A stretch of DNA of 10,452 nt from NCBI GenBank assembly GCA_945872805.1, contig CAMCBE010000038.1:1-10452 (forward strand), in the 5' to 3' direction. Every line of letters starts with the position of its first letter. Positions within the stretch are counted from its first letter, which is position 1. This document shows, in pieces, positions 1-6,120 of the stretch. Both the position numbers and the translations under genes were made by a program. The notes under the pieces are model-generated. The model was not told where the DNA came from, did no database searches, and worked only from the letters and a program-made list of their open reading frames with translations. This DNA is from Chitinophaga pinensis (GTDB taxonomy: Bacteria; Bacteroidota; Bacteroidia; Chitinophagales; Chitinophagaceae).

Positions 1-152
1 ATGATGAGTTAATTTTCGATACATTAAAAAGTGAAGCAGAAGAAATGAAATCCCTCATTATAGAAAATATGGAGAATGCGCTAGAGCTTCCTAATAATGT
101 TCCTGTTATTGCAGAAGCTGGCATCGGCGAAAATTGGCTAGTTGCCCACTAA
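1..152 (+). CDS. polA: DNA polymerase I, C-terminal end (partial)
   Basis: Only the last 49 codons are visible; the gene enters from the left edge in the frame starting at base 3 and stops at TAA 150-152. The peptide begins DELIFDTLKSE and ends GIGENWLVAH. This is the characteristic end of family A DNA polymerases: the (H)DE of polymerase motif C, whose Asp binds catalytic metal, then a helix (EEMKSLIIENMENAL), then the terminal strand with G-x-G-x-NWL-x-AH. Bases 1-2 (AT) fit the end of a His codon, which would complete the HDE motif. The enzyme fills gaps in DNA repair and replaces Okazaki primers in the cytoplasm. The ATG at base 1 is in another frame that stops after three codons and is not a start. 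Family assignment is firm although the segment is short. Confidence 0.93.
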   Translation, partial: DELIFDTLKSEAEEMKSLIIENMENALELPNNVPVIAEAGIGENWLVAH

Positions 153-169
153 CAATACTCATGCTCAAC

Positions 170-194
170 ATGATTCTTTCGAACAAAGAATCAT
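170..194 (+). terminator. Perfect 10-bp stem-loop between polA and the acyltransferase gene
   Basis: ATGATTCTTT (170-179) is exactly complementary to AAAGAATCAT (185-194), with a 5-nt CGAAC loop. It starts 17 nt after the polA stop and ends 11 nt before the next ATG. It has no clear U-tract (AAAATT follows), so it may be a weak terminator, an mRNA end or processing structure, or a leader structure of the downstream gene. The structure is plain in the sequence; the role is inferred. Confidence 0.5.
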
Positions 195-205
195 AAAATT
201 AAACT

Positions 206-769
206 ATGATCACACATTTATTCGTTTGGTGGTTTAAATTTAAAGGGTGGAAAATTTCGGGAGTTGTTCCACATGAGATACAAAAGGCTGTTATTATTGC
301 AGCCCCCCATACGTCTAATTGGGATTTTATTTATGCACTAGCAGTATTTAAATTACTGGGGTTAAATGTAAAATACCTTGCTAAGAAAGAATTATTCAGA
401 TTCCCTCTTAGTATTTTTTTAAAAAATACTGGTGGAGTACCTGTTGAACGCAAAAAAAGTCAAAGCTTAACTGAGGCAATGATCAACAAATTCAACAATT
501 TTGATAAACTCCTTGTTATAATACCGGCAGAAGGTACTCGAGGGAAAGTAGAAAAATGGAAAAGTGGGTTTTACTATGTTGCGGTAGGGGCAAATGTTCC
601 TGTATTACCAGGGTTTTTAGACTATAGAAATAAAGAAGCTGGTTTTGGAGAGCCGATATACTTATCAGGGGATAAAGTAGCCGATATGAATAAGTTAAAA
701 ATGTTTTATAAAACTAAAGAGGCGAAATATCCAGAATTATTTAATATTGAATCCATAAAAATTGATTGA
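206..769 (+). CDS. PlsC-like lysophospholipid acyltransferase
   Basis: A 187-residue protein of the PlsC/LPLAT (1-acyl-glycerol-3-phosphate acyltransferase) superfamily, which moves a fatty acyl group from acyl-ACP or acyl-CoA to a lysolipid at the cytoplasmic membrane. Block I is PHTSNWDF with the H-x4-D catalytic pair at H35 and D40. Block II is GGVPVER (76-82). Block III is PAEGTRGK (107-114), with EGTR expected to bind the acceptor phosphate. Block IV is around VPVLPG (131-136). The length suits the short bacterial form, which lacks a long N-terminal membrane region; a hydrophobic, aromatic N-terminus (LFVWWFKFKGW) probably lies on the membrane. The start is the ATG at 206; there is no strong Shine-Dalgarno. 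The stop TGA (767-769) lies 14 nt before the hydroxylase ATG, so the two are probably co-transcribed. The acceptor lipid is unknown; it could be phosphatidate synthesis or an aminolipid. Confidence 0.92.
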   Translation: MITHLFVWWFKFKGWKISGVVPHEIQKAVIIAAPHTSNWDFIYALAVFKLLGLNVKYLAKKELFRFPLSIFLKNTGGVPVERKKSQSLTEAMINKFNNFDKLLVIIPAEGTRGKVEKWKSGFYYVAVGANVPVLPGFLDYRNKEAGFGEPIYLSGDKVADMNKLKMFYKTKEAKYPELFNIESIKID

Positions 770-783
770 TTATAAAAAGCGAA

Positions 784-1530
784 ATGAATACGTTTATTAA
801 ATTTCTTACACTCACAGGATCACGCTACTTTATTCTAGCAGGTATATTTTTCTATACCTTCTATGTTTTGTTTTATAAACCAATGAATCATAAAAAAATA
901 CAAAAAAACATCCCAAGTAACCGAGATTACGTGCGAGAAATAAGATTCTCTATATTCACACTCATTATTTTCTCACTTATACCGACCATTTTCATAGGAA
1001 ATCCTGATATAGCATCACACACTCTTTTATATAAAAAAATTGAAGAAAAAGGCTGGGTTTATTTTATACTAGTATTTCCAATCATGATTTTTTTACACGA
1101 TACCTATTTCTATTGGACACACCGATTGATACACCATAAGTCTATTTTTAAGATATTCCATCTTGTACATCACAAATCAACAAATCCATCACCTTGGGCA
1201 GCCTATGCATTCCATCCATTTGAAGCATTAGTAGAAGCCGGAATTTTCGTGATTTTTTTATATGTATTACCAATGCATCAAATTCATTTTTTTGTATTCT
1301 TCTTTTTTACAATTCTATATAACGTATATGGACATTTAGGATGGGAACTTTATCCAAAAGATTTTAACAAAAGTAGAATTGGAAAATGGATCAATACATC
1401 CGTGAGCCATAACCAACATCATCAATATTTCAAAGGGAATTATGGGCTATACCTTCTTTTCTGGGACCGAATGATGGGAACGATAAGAGAAGATTATGAT
1501 GAGACTTACAATAGGATAACAAACACATGA
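784..1530 (+). CDS. Membrane fatty acid hydroxylase / sterol desaturase family protein
   Basis: A 248-residue integral membrane di-iron enzyme of the fatty acid hydroxylase (sterol desaturase/ERG3/SUR2) superfamily, which hydroxylates or desaturates lipids using oxygen. The iron-binding histidine clusters are clear: H105-D followed by YWTHRLIHH (110-118), HLVHHKSTNP (126-135), and HNQHH (209-213), followed by the usual FWDRMMGT (226-233). Hydrophobic segments lie near 15-31, 56-73, 92-106 and 152-180. I chose the ATG at 784, 14 nt after the acyltransferase stop. A TTG at 766 overlapping that stop would add six residues and is less likely. The stop overlaps the start of the next gene (ATGA, 1527-1530), so translation is probably coupled. 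The substrate cannot be read from the sequence; lipid modification with the upstream acyltransferase is inferred. Confidence 0.92.
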   Translation: MNTFIKFLTLTGSRYFILAGIFFYTFYVLFYKPMNHKKIQKNIPSNRDYVREIRFSIFTLIIFSLIPTIFIGNPDIASHTLLYKKIEEKGWVYFILVFPIMIFLHDTYFYWTHRLIHHKSIFKIFHLVHHKSTNPSPWAAYAFHPFEALVEAGIFVIFLYVLPMHQIHFFVFFFFTILYNVYGHLGWELYPKDFNKSRIGKWINTSVSHNQHHQYFKGNYGLYLLFWDRMMGTIREDYDETYNRITNT

Positions 1531-2180
1531 ACCCACTTATAATTTATTGCTACGACGCATATTGTGGTTGGTGTTATGGATTCAGTCCAGTCATCAAAAG
1601 TCTTTATAAAAAATACCATACTCAATTTGATTTTGAAACTATTTCAGGAGGAATGATTCCAATTGAGTCATCTCAACACATAGGTACAATTGCCCCATAT
1701 ATTTTAGATGCCTATAAAACTGTCGAAGAAACAACTGGAGTTAAATTTGGAGAAGATTATTTATGGCATATTAAAAATCCTGATCTAAGTGATTGGTGCC
1801 CAAATTCAGAAATGCCAGCCATTGCAATGGCTATTTTCAAAGACATTTATCCTCGAAACACCATAGAATTTGCTGCAGATTTACAATTTTCATTGTATGA
1901 AGAAGGACGTGATTTGACAGACCCAGAAGCATACCGACATTTATTGGTTAAATACGACATGAATGAAGATGAATTTTATTCAAAACTTAAAGATCCTGCG
2001 TATAAAGAAAAAGCATACTATGACTTTTCTCTCATCAAACAATTAAAAGTAAACGGGTTCCCAACAGCGTTTATTCAACTAGATGCATCAAAATTATATA
2101 TGATTACCAGAGGATATAGCCCACTCGAAACGATAGAAAAAAGGATTAGCGATATTCTAATCGAAAATAAATTTCAATAA
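1527..2180 (+). CDS. DsbA family (FrnE-like) thioredoxin-fold protein
   Basis: A 217-residue DsbA-superfamily protein with the active site C13-G-W-C16 directly after the first beta strand (PLIIYCYDAYCGWCYGF) and a cis-proline loop GFPTAF (177-182, P179). The helical insertion between them, including the SDWCPNSEMPAIAMA region (88-102), is typical of DsbA/FrnE proteins. It has no signal peptide or membrane segment, so it should act in the cytosol as a thiol-disulfide oxidoreductase or isomerase. This resembles the 'predicted protein-disulfide isomerase' group, not periplasmic DsbA. Its ATG overlaps the hydroxylase stop (ATGA), giving an apparent operon with the two lipid genes. An extra Cys at 91 near the second conserved segment could take part in redox chemistry. 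The exact substrate is unknown; family confidence is high. Confidence 0.9.
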   Translation: MNPLIIYCYDAYCGWCYGFSPVIKSLYKKYHTQFDFETISGGMIPIESSQHIGTIAPYILDAYKTVEETTGVKFGEDYLWHIKNPDLSDWCPNSEMPAIAMAIFKDIYPRNTIEFAADLQFSLYEEGRDLTDPEAYRHLLVKYDMNEDEFYSKLKDPAYKEKAYYDFSLIKQLKVNGFPTAFIQLDASKLYMITRGYSPLETIEKRISDILIENKFQ

Positions 2181-2219
2181 ATTGGTCGTACCTTGCGGTC
2201 TCTTAAAACATAGCCTATT

Positions 2220-2642
2220 ATGGAATACAACAAACTCATTTCAGTAACCGGATTTTCAGGACTTTTCGAATTAGTTACTAGTAAAACAGATGGAGCGATC
2301 ATAAGATCCCTAGAAGATGATACAACTAAATTTGTATCAAACAGGCAACATCAATTTTCACATCTTGAATCGATTGAAGTATATACGGATGATGATAACG
2401 TAAATCTTGCGGACATATTTAACGCAATGACTGAATTGAATATAGAGCTCCCTTCAGAAAAAGACAATAAAGCAATTCGCGCTTACTTTGAAAAAGTATA
2501 CCCTAAAATGGATTTCGAGAAGGTATACAACAGTGACATGAAAAAAATGGTGCGTTGGTTTACCTTAATAAAAAAACATGAGATTGAAATTAAGCTGACT
2601 GAACTTGAGGAAGAAGAAAATGATGAAAAAGAAGAAAATTAA
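2220..2642 (+). CDS. DUF5606 family protein, conserved in Bacteroidota
   Basis: A 140-residue soluble protein of unknown function. The N-terminus (YNKLISVTGFSGLFELV) followed by GAIIRSLED matches my memory of the DUF5606 family, which is widespread in Bacteroidota. The N-terminal ~60 residues look like a small beta-rich domain ending in an HLESIEVYTDDD segment. This is followed by a helical part (NLADIFNAMTEL, DNKAIRAYFEKVYP, DMKKMVRWFTLIKK). The tail is strongly acidic (EEEENDEKEEN). There is no signal peptide or membrane segment. It starts 39 bp after the DsbA-like gene and ends 28 bp before the peptidase gene, so it could share a transcript with either. No catalytic motif is visible, so I assign no function. 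The family is recalled from pattern, not searched. Confidence 0.8.
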   Translation: MEYNKLISVTGFSGLFELVTSKTDGAIIRSLEDDTTKFVSNRQHQFSHLESIEVYTDDDNVNLADIFNAMTELNIELPSEKDNKAIRAYFEKVYPKMDFEKVYNSDMKKMVRWFTLIKKHEIEIKLTELEEEENDEKEEN

Positions 2643-2670
2643 TTTTAACCAATAGATTAATGTTGAACTC

Positions 2671-4389
2671 ATGCCATACAGTGCGGATATTAAAAAACTA
2701 GAACATTATTTTCTTCCGAAAGAATATACACTATCCGATTGGGGAAGCTTAGAGCCATATTTTATTCAACTTAATGAAAGACCATTAAACTCAGTATCTG
2801 ATCTTGAACAATGGATGAAAGATATGAGTGAAGTTGAAGCATTCATTAGCGAAGATGCCTGTTGGAGACAAGTTAGAATGACATGCGATACTGAAAATAA
2901 AAGTTTAGAAGAAGCCTTCAACTTTTTTTTCATGGAAATTCAACCGAAAATTCAACCCTACGCAGACCTACTCAATAAGAAACTTATAGATTGCCCTTTC
3001 ACTCAAGAAATCAATCAACATAAATATTTCACGTATTTACGATCTGTTAGGAAAAGTATTGAACTATTCAGAGAGTCCAATATTCCACTTCAATCTGAAG
3101 TAAGTGTATTGCAACAACAATATGGTGCAATCGCTGGCAAAATGATGATTGAACAAGATGGTAAAGAATTCACATTGCAGCAGGCTGCAAAATACTTAGA
3201 AAGTGAAAACAGAGAGATGCGTGAAACTGTTTATAAAAAAATTGCTACTAGAAGAGTAGAAGAAAAAGAACCTCTCAATGATTTATTTTCAAAACTCATT
3301 GAAAAAAGGCATCAAATTGGATTAAACGCCGGATTTGAAAATTACCGTGACTATAAATTTGCAGAAATGGGGCGCTTCGACTATACCCCTGAAGCCTGCT
3401 ACCAATTTCATGAAGCAGTAAAAAAAGAAGTAGTCCCTTTAGTTGATCAAATATATACTGATCAGAAAAATCGACTAGGTTTAGAAAGCATGAAGCCATG
3501 GGATACTGAAGCAGAACCTGCTGGCATTACACCATTACGCCCTTTTACTGACGGAAATGATCTTCTAACAAAATCAATCATATGCCTTGATGAGTTGAAT
3601 CCATTTTTTGGAGACTGCTTAAGAAAAATGAAAGAACTCAACCACCTTGATTTAGATAGTAGAAAAGGAAAATCGCCCGGTGGTTACAATATGCCATTGG
3701 CTGAAAGTGGTGCCCCTTTCATATTTATGAATGCAGCAGGACAAATGTCTGATTTAACTACCATGGTGCACGAAAGTGGTCATGCTATTCATTCTTTTCT
3801 TTCACATCCACTAGAACTGACCGGGTTTAAAGAGTATCCAACAGAAATGGCTGAGGTGGCTAGCATGTCAATGGAACTGTTTACTATGGACCATTGGGAT
3901 ATTTTCTTCAATGATGAAGAAGAAATGAAAAGAGCAAAACGTCATCAACTTGAACGAGTGATTACTATCTTTCCATGGATAGCAACAATTGATAAATTCC
4001 AACACTGGGTATACGAACACCCAACTCATTCGTTGGAAGAAAGAAAAGAAAATTGGCTTCGCATACTAAATGAATTTTCAACAAACTCAATAGATTTTAG
4101 CGAGCTGGAAAAATTCAGATCATATAGTTGGCAGAGACAACTCCATTTATTTGAAGTTCCATTCTATTATATCGAATATGGCATCGCACAACTTGGCGCC
4201 ATCGGTATGTGGAAACAATACAGGGAAAATAAAGAAAAGGCATTGGAAAATTATATTACTGGGCTAAGCCTAGGCGGTACAAAAACGTTGCCCGAATTAT
4301 ACCATGCTTCAGGCATCGACTTTGATTTTTCACCTGAAAAAATTAGTGAATTGATGCTTTTTGTTAAAAAAGAGCTGGAATCTCTCTGA
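2671..4389 (+). CDS. M3 family oligoendopeptidase (PepF-like zinc peptidase)
   Basis: A 572-residue cytosolic zinc metallopeptidase of family M3, close to oligoendopeptidase F, which cleaves short peptides released by protein turnover. The zinc site is H367-E-S-G-H371, with E368 as catalytic base, followed 24 residues later by the third ligand E395 in PTEMAEVAS. The C-terminal substrate-binding segment FEVPFYYIEYGIAQLGA (494-510) carries the tyrosines conserved in this family. The long N-terminal half is helical, as expected for the channel-forming lobe. The length (usual range roughly 560-600) and both ends look complete. There is no signal peptide. The chosen ATG lies 28 bp after the DUF5606 stop; an ATG at 2660 is in another frame. 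It is probably the last gene of this run, since a stem-loop with a T-run follows at 4501. Confidence 0.95.
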   Translation: MPYSADIKKLEHYFLPKEYTLSDWGSLEPYFIQLNERPLNSVSDLEQWMKDMSEVEAFISEDACWRQVRMTCDTENKSLEEAFNFFFMEIQPKIQPYADLLNKKLIDCPFTQEINQHKYFTYLRSVRKSIELFRESNIPLQSEVSVLQQQYGAIAGKMMIEQDGKEFTLQQAAKYLESENREMRETVYKKIATRRVEEKEPLNDLFSKLIEKRHQIGLNAGFENYRDYKFAEMGRFDYTPEACYQFHEAVKKEVVPLVDQIYTDQKNRLGLESMKPWDTEAEPAGITPLRPFTDGNDLLTKSIICLDELNPFFGDCLRKMKELNHLDLDSRKGKSPGGYNMPLAESGAPFIFMNAAGQMSDLTTMVHESGHAIHSFLSHPLELTGFKEYPTEMAEVASMSMELFTMDHWDIFFNDEEEMKRAKRHQLERVITIFPWIATIDKFQHWVYEHPTHSLEERKENWLRILNEFSTNSIDFSELEKFRSYSWQRQLHLFEVPFYYIEYGIAQLGAIGMWKQYRENKEKALENYITGLSLGGTKTLPELYHASGIDFDFSPEKISELMLFVKKELESL

Positions 4390-4390
4390 T

Positions 4391-4408
4391 ATACCACTAT
4401 TATGGTAT
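4391..4408 (+). terminator. Small hairpin just after the peptidase stop
   Basis: ATACCA (4391-4396) pairs with TGGTAT (4403-4408) around a 6-nt loop, starting 2 nt after the peptidase stop codon. It has only two G-C pairs and no T-run, so it is a weak candidate for transcript end or 3' protection. The hairpin at 4501 is the better terminator. Confidence 0.25.
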
Positions 4409-4500
4409 GCCCTAAACTTGTTTGAACCTGATTAGCTAGATATCTTCATGTAAGAAAATTCTAACTCAGAATAAAGAAGCTACTAATCAAAGCCTTAACG

Positions 4501-4533
4501 AATGTCCCGGTGTTTTTACATTGGGACATTTTT
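4501..4533 (+). terminator. Terminator between the convergent peptidase and Fur genes
   Basis: AATGTCCC (4501-4508) pairs perfectly with GGGACATT (4523-4530) over a 14-nt loop, and the plus strand continues T5 (4529-4533). This fits intrinsic termination of the rightward peptidase transcript. The same hairpin directly touches the stop codon of the leftward Fur gene (4532-4534) but has no T-run in that direction, so it may only mark or protect that mRNA end. The 4409-4500 stretch before it holds no gene. Confidence 0.7.
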
Positions 4534-4963
4534 ATGCCCTACATAATTTACAAATACCATTGACTACCATATTAATTGCCTTCATCGAATACCCTTTAGG
4601 AAGTGTAATAACTGGAATCATAACATCATCCAAGCAAAGTGTACGTCCACATTGATCACATAAAAAATGAACATGATTATCATGATGATGACCTGAAGAA
4701 ATACAGTCATCACTACATAAGGCATATTTAATGGTATTATCTGTTGTAGGAATAGTATGAATAATACCCCTCTCTAAAAATGTCTGCAATGTTCTATAAA
4801 TAGTTACTCTATCATATTGATCTGCCAATTTCTCTATATCCTGATGAGCCAAGGCAGTGGAAGCAGATAAAAAAATATCAATAATTTTTTTTCTACTTGA
4901 GGTTACACTCAAAGCACTGCTCTTTAATATAGATTCCGCTTGATTTACCACCTTATTCAGCAA
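4532..4963 (-). CDS. Fur family metal-responsive repressor, probably Zur-like
   Basis: A ~143-residue regulator of the Fur superfamily. Residues ~12-70 form the winged helix (LSVTSSRKKIIDIFL, then recognition-helix segment DRVTIYRTLQTFLERG). The C-terminal dimerisation domain has a His-rich stretch HHHDNHVHF (92-100) and two CxxC pairs, C102/C105 and C138/C141, which form the structural Cys4 zinc site. Further Cys at 83, 87 and 110 near the histidines suggest a thiol-rich sensory site, favouring zinc sensing over iron; this is inference. There is no ATG near the 5' end. A TAA precedes the TTG at 4963 in frame, so translation must start at TTG 4963 or GTG 4951, overlapping or abutting the SCO1 stop (4953-4955), which implies coupling. 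Likely targets are its own operon and merC through the palindrome at 5617-5631. Confidence 0.88.
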   Translation of the reverse strand: MLNKVVNQAESILKSSALSVTSSRKKIIDIFLSASTALAHQDIEKLADQYDRVTIYRTLQTFLERGIIHTIPTTDNTIKYALCSDDCISSGHHHDNHVHFLCDQCGRTLCLDDVMIPVITLPKGYSMKAINMVVNGICKLCRA

Positions 4964-5558
4964 TTAGTTCAGAAATGTCATGAATAAGTTGCTCTACCTC
5001 ATCTTTTTTTATCCCATCATAAACACCCCTAACCCGTCCTACCCGATCAACCAAGGTAAAAAATTGAGTATGCAAAAACTGCTCATCAATATTTTTAGAA
5101 TTATTCTTAGGGTCATCGAGCATATAACTTTCTCGCGCGGCTTTATAAAGTGCTTCTTTACTGCCCGTAACAAACCACCAGTTTTTTGAATTAGCCCCCA
5201 TTGAGTCTGCATAATGTCTCATCACTGGCAATGAATCTGTTTCAGGATTTACTGTATGCGAAATCACTATAAAGTTGGAGTCAGACTTAAATCGTTCATA
5301 AATAGCTTTCATATTTTTATTCATCTTCGGGCAAATTCCCCTGCATGAAGTGAAAAAATATTCTGCAACATACACTTTGCCTTGTGTTTGCTGCTCGGAA
5401 ACCATGGTACTATCCTGCTTCAAAAATGAAAAATGCTGAACAGTGTTTAAAACAGGGAGTTTCACCTTGGCAAAATCAGTGGTATACATCATTACCCCAT
5501 AAAACACCGCAAAGAGTACACCAAAAAAAATCAGATAAACGATTGCCTTTTTACTCAT
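4953..5558 (-). CDS. SCO1/SenC family membrane-anchored metallochaperone or thiol protein
   Basis: A 201-residue SCO1/SenC protein with one N-terminal membrane anchor (about 5-25, flanked by KK and a short linker) and an exported thioredoxin-like domain. The Cu-binding or redox motif is C72-RGI-C76 (TSCRGICPKM) after strand VYVAEYFF, and the third ligand His is H163 in EQFLHTQFF. The segment VISHTVNPETDSLPVM (98-113) is typical of the family. SCO proteins deliver copper to cytochrome oxidase CuA or act as thiol-disulfide reductases outside the cytoplasm. No oxidase gene is nearby; the coupled gene is a Fur-family regulator and the divergent gene is merC-like. A role in metal homeostasis is therefore as plausible as oxidase assembly. 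The ATG at 5556-5558 has GAGG just upstream, one of few Shine-Dalgarno-like sites here. Confidence 0.93.
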   Translation of the reverse strand: MSKKAIVYLIFFGVLFAVFYGVMMYTTDFAKVKLPVLNTVQHFSFLKQDSTMVSEQQTQGKVYVAEYFFTSCRGICPKMNKNMKAIYERFKSDSNFIVISHTVNPETDSLPVMRHYADSMGANSKNWWFVTGSKEALYKAARESYMLDDPKNNSKNIDEQFLHTQFFTLVDRVGRVRGVYDGIKKDEVEQLIHDISELIAE

Positions 5559-5574
5559 ACCTCGATTTATTATG

Positions 5575-5582
5575 CAAAAATA
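5575..5582 (-). promoter_or_regulatory. Candidate -7 element for the SCO1-Fur operon
   Basis: Read on the minus strand this is TATTTTTG, an exact match to the Bacteroidota -7 consensus TAnnTTTG. It lies 16 bp upstream of the SCO1 ATG, implying a very short leader. No good TTTG -33 box is visible at the expected spacing, so this rests on the -7 element and position only. Confidence 0.4.
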
Positions 5583-5616
5583 CAGCAGCTAAAGTTAATA
5601 TACTTGCACTGTAGAA

Positions 5617-5631
5617 TGCAACTTTGTTGCA
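5617..5631. promoter_or_regulatory. Palindromic operator candidate for the Fur/Zur-like regulator
   Basis: TGCAAC-TTT-GTTGCA is a perfect 6-3-6 inverted repeat in the divergent gap between the SCO1-Fur operon and merC. It sits just upstream of the merC -7 element, in the -33/spacer region, where bound repressor would block polymerase. The size and symmetry suit a dimeric winged-helix repressor of the Fur superfamily, and the regulator is encoded alongside. The palindrome is read directly; assignment to this regulator is inference. Confidence 0.6.
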
Positions 5632-5638
5632 AAATACT

Positions 5639-5646
5639 TAAATTTG
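5639..5646 (+). promoter_or_regulatory. Candidate -7 element for merC
   Basis: TAAATTTG matches the Bacteroidota -7 consensus TAnnTTTG exactly and ends 11 bp before the merC ATG. A 19-bp spacer would place the -33 region at about 5616-5619 (AATG, a poor match), inside the left arm of the palindrome. Weak -33 and a short leader lower the confidence. Confidence 0.45.
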
Positions 5647-5657
5647 CACTCCCTCTT

Positions 5658-6047
5658 ATGTTAAAGATAAATTACGATAGACTTGGAATAGTGGCTAGCA
5701 TAGCATGTGCAATTCATTGTACACTGCTGCCATTAGTGATTTCCACTCTTCCCATCCTTGGATTAAACCTCATAAATAACCTATTTTTTGAGGTTTGTAT
5801 GATTCTAATTTCCTTATTAATTGGCATCTATTCCCTTAGGCATGGTTTCACAAAACACCACCATAAATTGAGGCCAATTTTACTTTTCACTTTAGGCATG
5901 GTTTTCTTGATTCTGAAGCAGGTATTTCACCCACATCAAATTTGGTTTTTAGCCCCTGCAGTTGTGTTAATCATTTGGGCACATTACATCAACTTAAGGC
6001 TTTGTAGAAAAGTAGCCCACGATCATGGCGAACACTGCAGTCACTAA
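5658..6047 (+). CDS. MerC-family four-helix membrane metal transporter
   Basis: A 129-residue MerC-domain inner-membrane protein. The family signature is DRLGIVASIACAIHC near the N-terminus, with C17, H20 and C21 in the first membrane helix; MerC proteins use such cysteines to bind Hg(II) or other soft metals. Four hydrophobic helices lie near 10-34, 42-61, 72-90 and 96-112. A cytosolic-type loop holds HGFTKHHHK (62-70), and the C-terminus is Cys/His rich (CRK-VAHDHGEHCSH). I chose the ATG at 5658: it gives the normal distance to the CxxHC motif, and the upstream in-frame TTG (5604) or ATG (5616) would place the operator and promoter inside the gene. No merA, merT or merP is present, so mercury resistance is unlikely. 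Zinc or other metal uptake under the neighbouring Fur/Zur-like regulator is the inferred role. Confidence 0.85.
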   Translation: MLKINYDRLGIVASIACAIHCTLLPLVISTLPILGLNLINNLFFEVCMILISLLIGIYSLRHGFTKHHHKLRPILLFTLGMVFLILKQVFHPHQIWFLAPAVVLIIWAHYINLRLCRKVAHDHGEHCSH

Positions 6048-6090
6048 TATTCTTATGTAAAGAAATTAGCTGAATACATAGGAATATTTT
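6046..6090 (+). terminator. Long stem-loop at the end of merC
   Basis: 6046-6059 (AATATTCTTATGTA) pairs with 6075-6088 (TACATAGGAATATT): 14 pairs with a single G-U, 15-nt loop, ending in TTTT (6087-6090). The last two bases of the merC stop codon form the base of the stem. It is A/T rich, so moderate stability, but the length makes chance pairing unlikely. Probable intrinsic terminator isolating merC from the isomerase gene. Confidence 0.6.
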
Positions 6091-6120
6091 AAATTGTTAT
6101 CTAAAGCAAAACACTTCTAT

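Noticed and set aside
4430..4489. Distant inverted repeat TGATTAG / CTAATCA after the peptidase gene
   Set aside because: Only 7 bp, far apart, with poor inner pairing; chance is likely in AT-rich sequence and the 4501-4533 hairpin explains termination better.
5384..5614. Plus-strand ORF opposite SCO1
   Set aside because: Lies antisense to a well-supported gene and its translation has no recognisable family features; likewise the antisense ORFs at 3296-3499, 4980-5189, 6117-6478, 6777-6977, 7122-7334, 8103-8303 and 9853-10083.
5604..5657. Longer MerC protein starting at TTG 5604 or ATG 5616
   Set aside because: The added residues lie over the palindrome and the TAnnTTTG element, and the ATG at 5658 gives the normal N-terminus for the family.
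4532..6047. Mercury resistance operon
   Set aside because: Only a MerC-type protein is present; no merA reductase, merT/merP or MerR-family regulator is visible, and the regulator is of the Fur family.
6094..6120. TTG start at 6094 for the TIM-barrel protein
   Set aside because: It would place nine residues before a well-formed Tat signal and overlaps the tail of the merC terminator region; ATG 6121 begins MISRRHLL.
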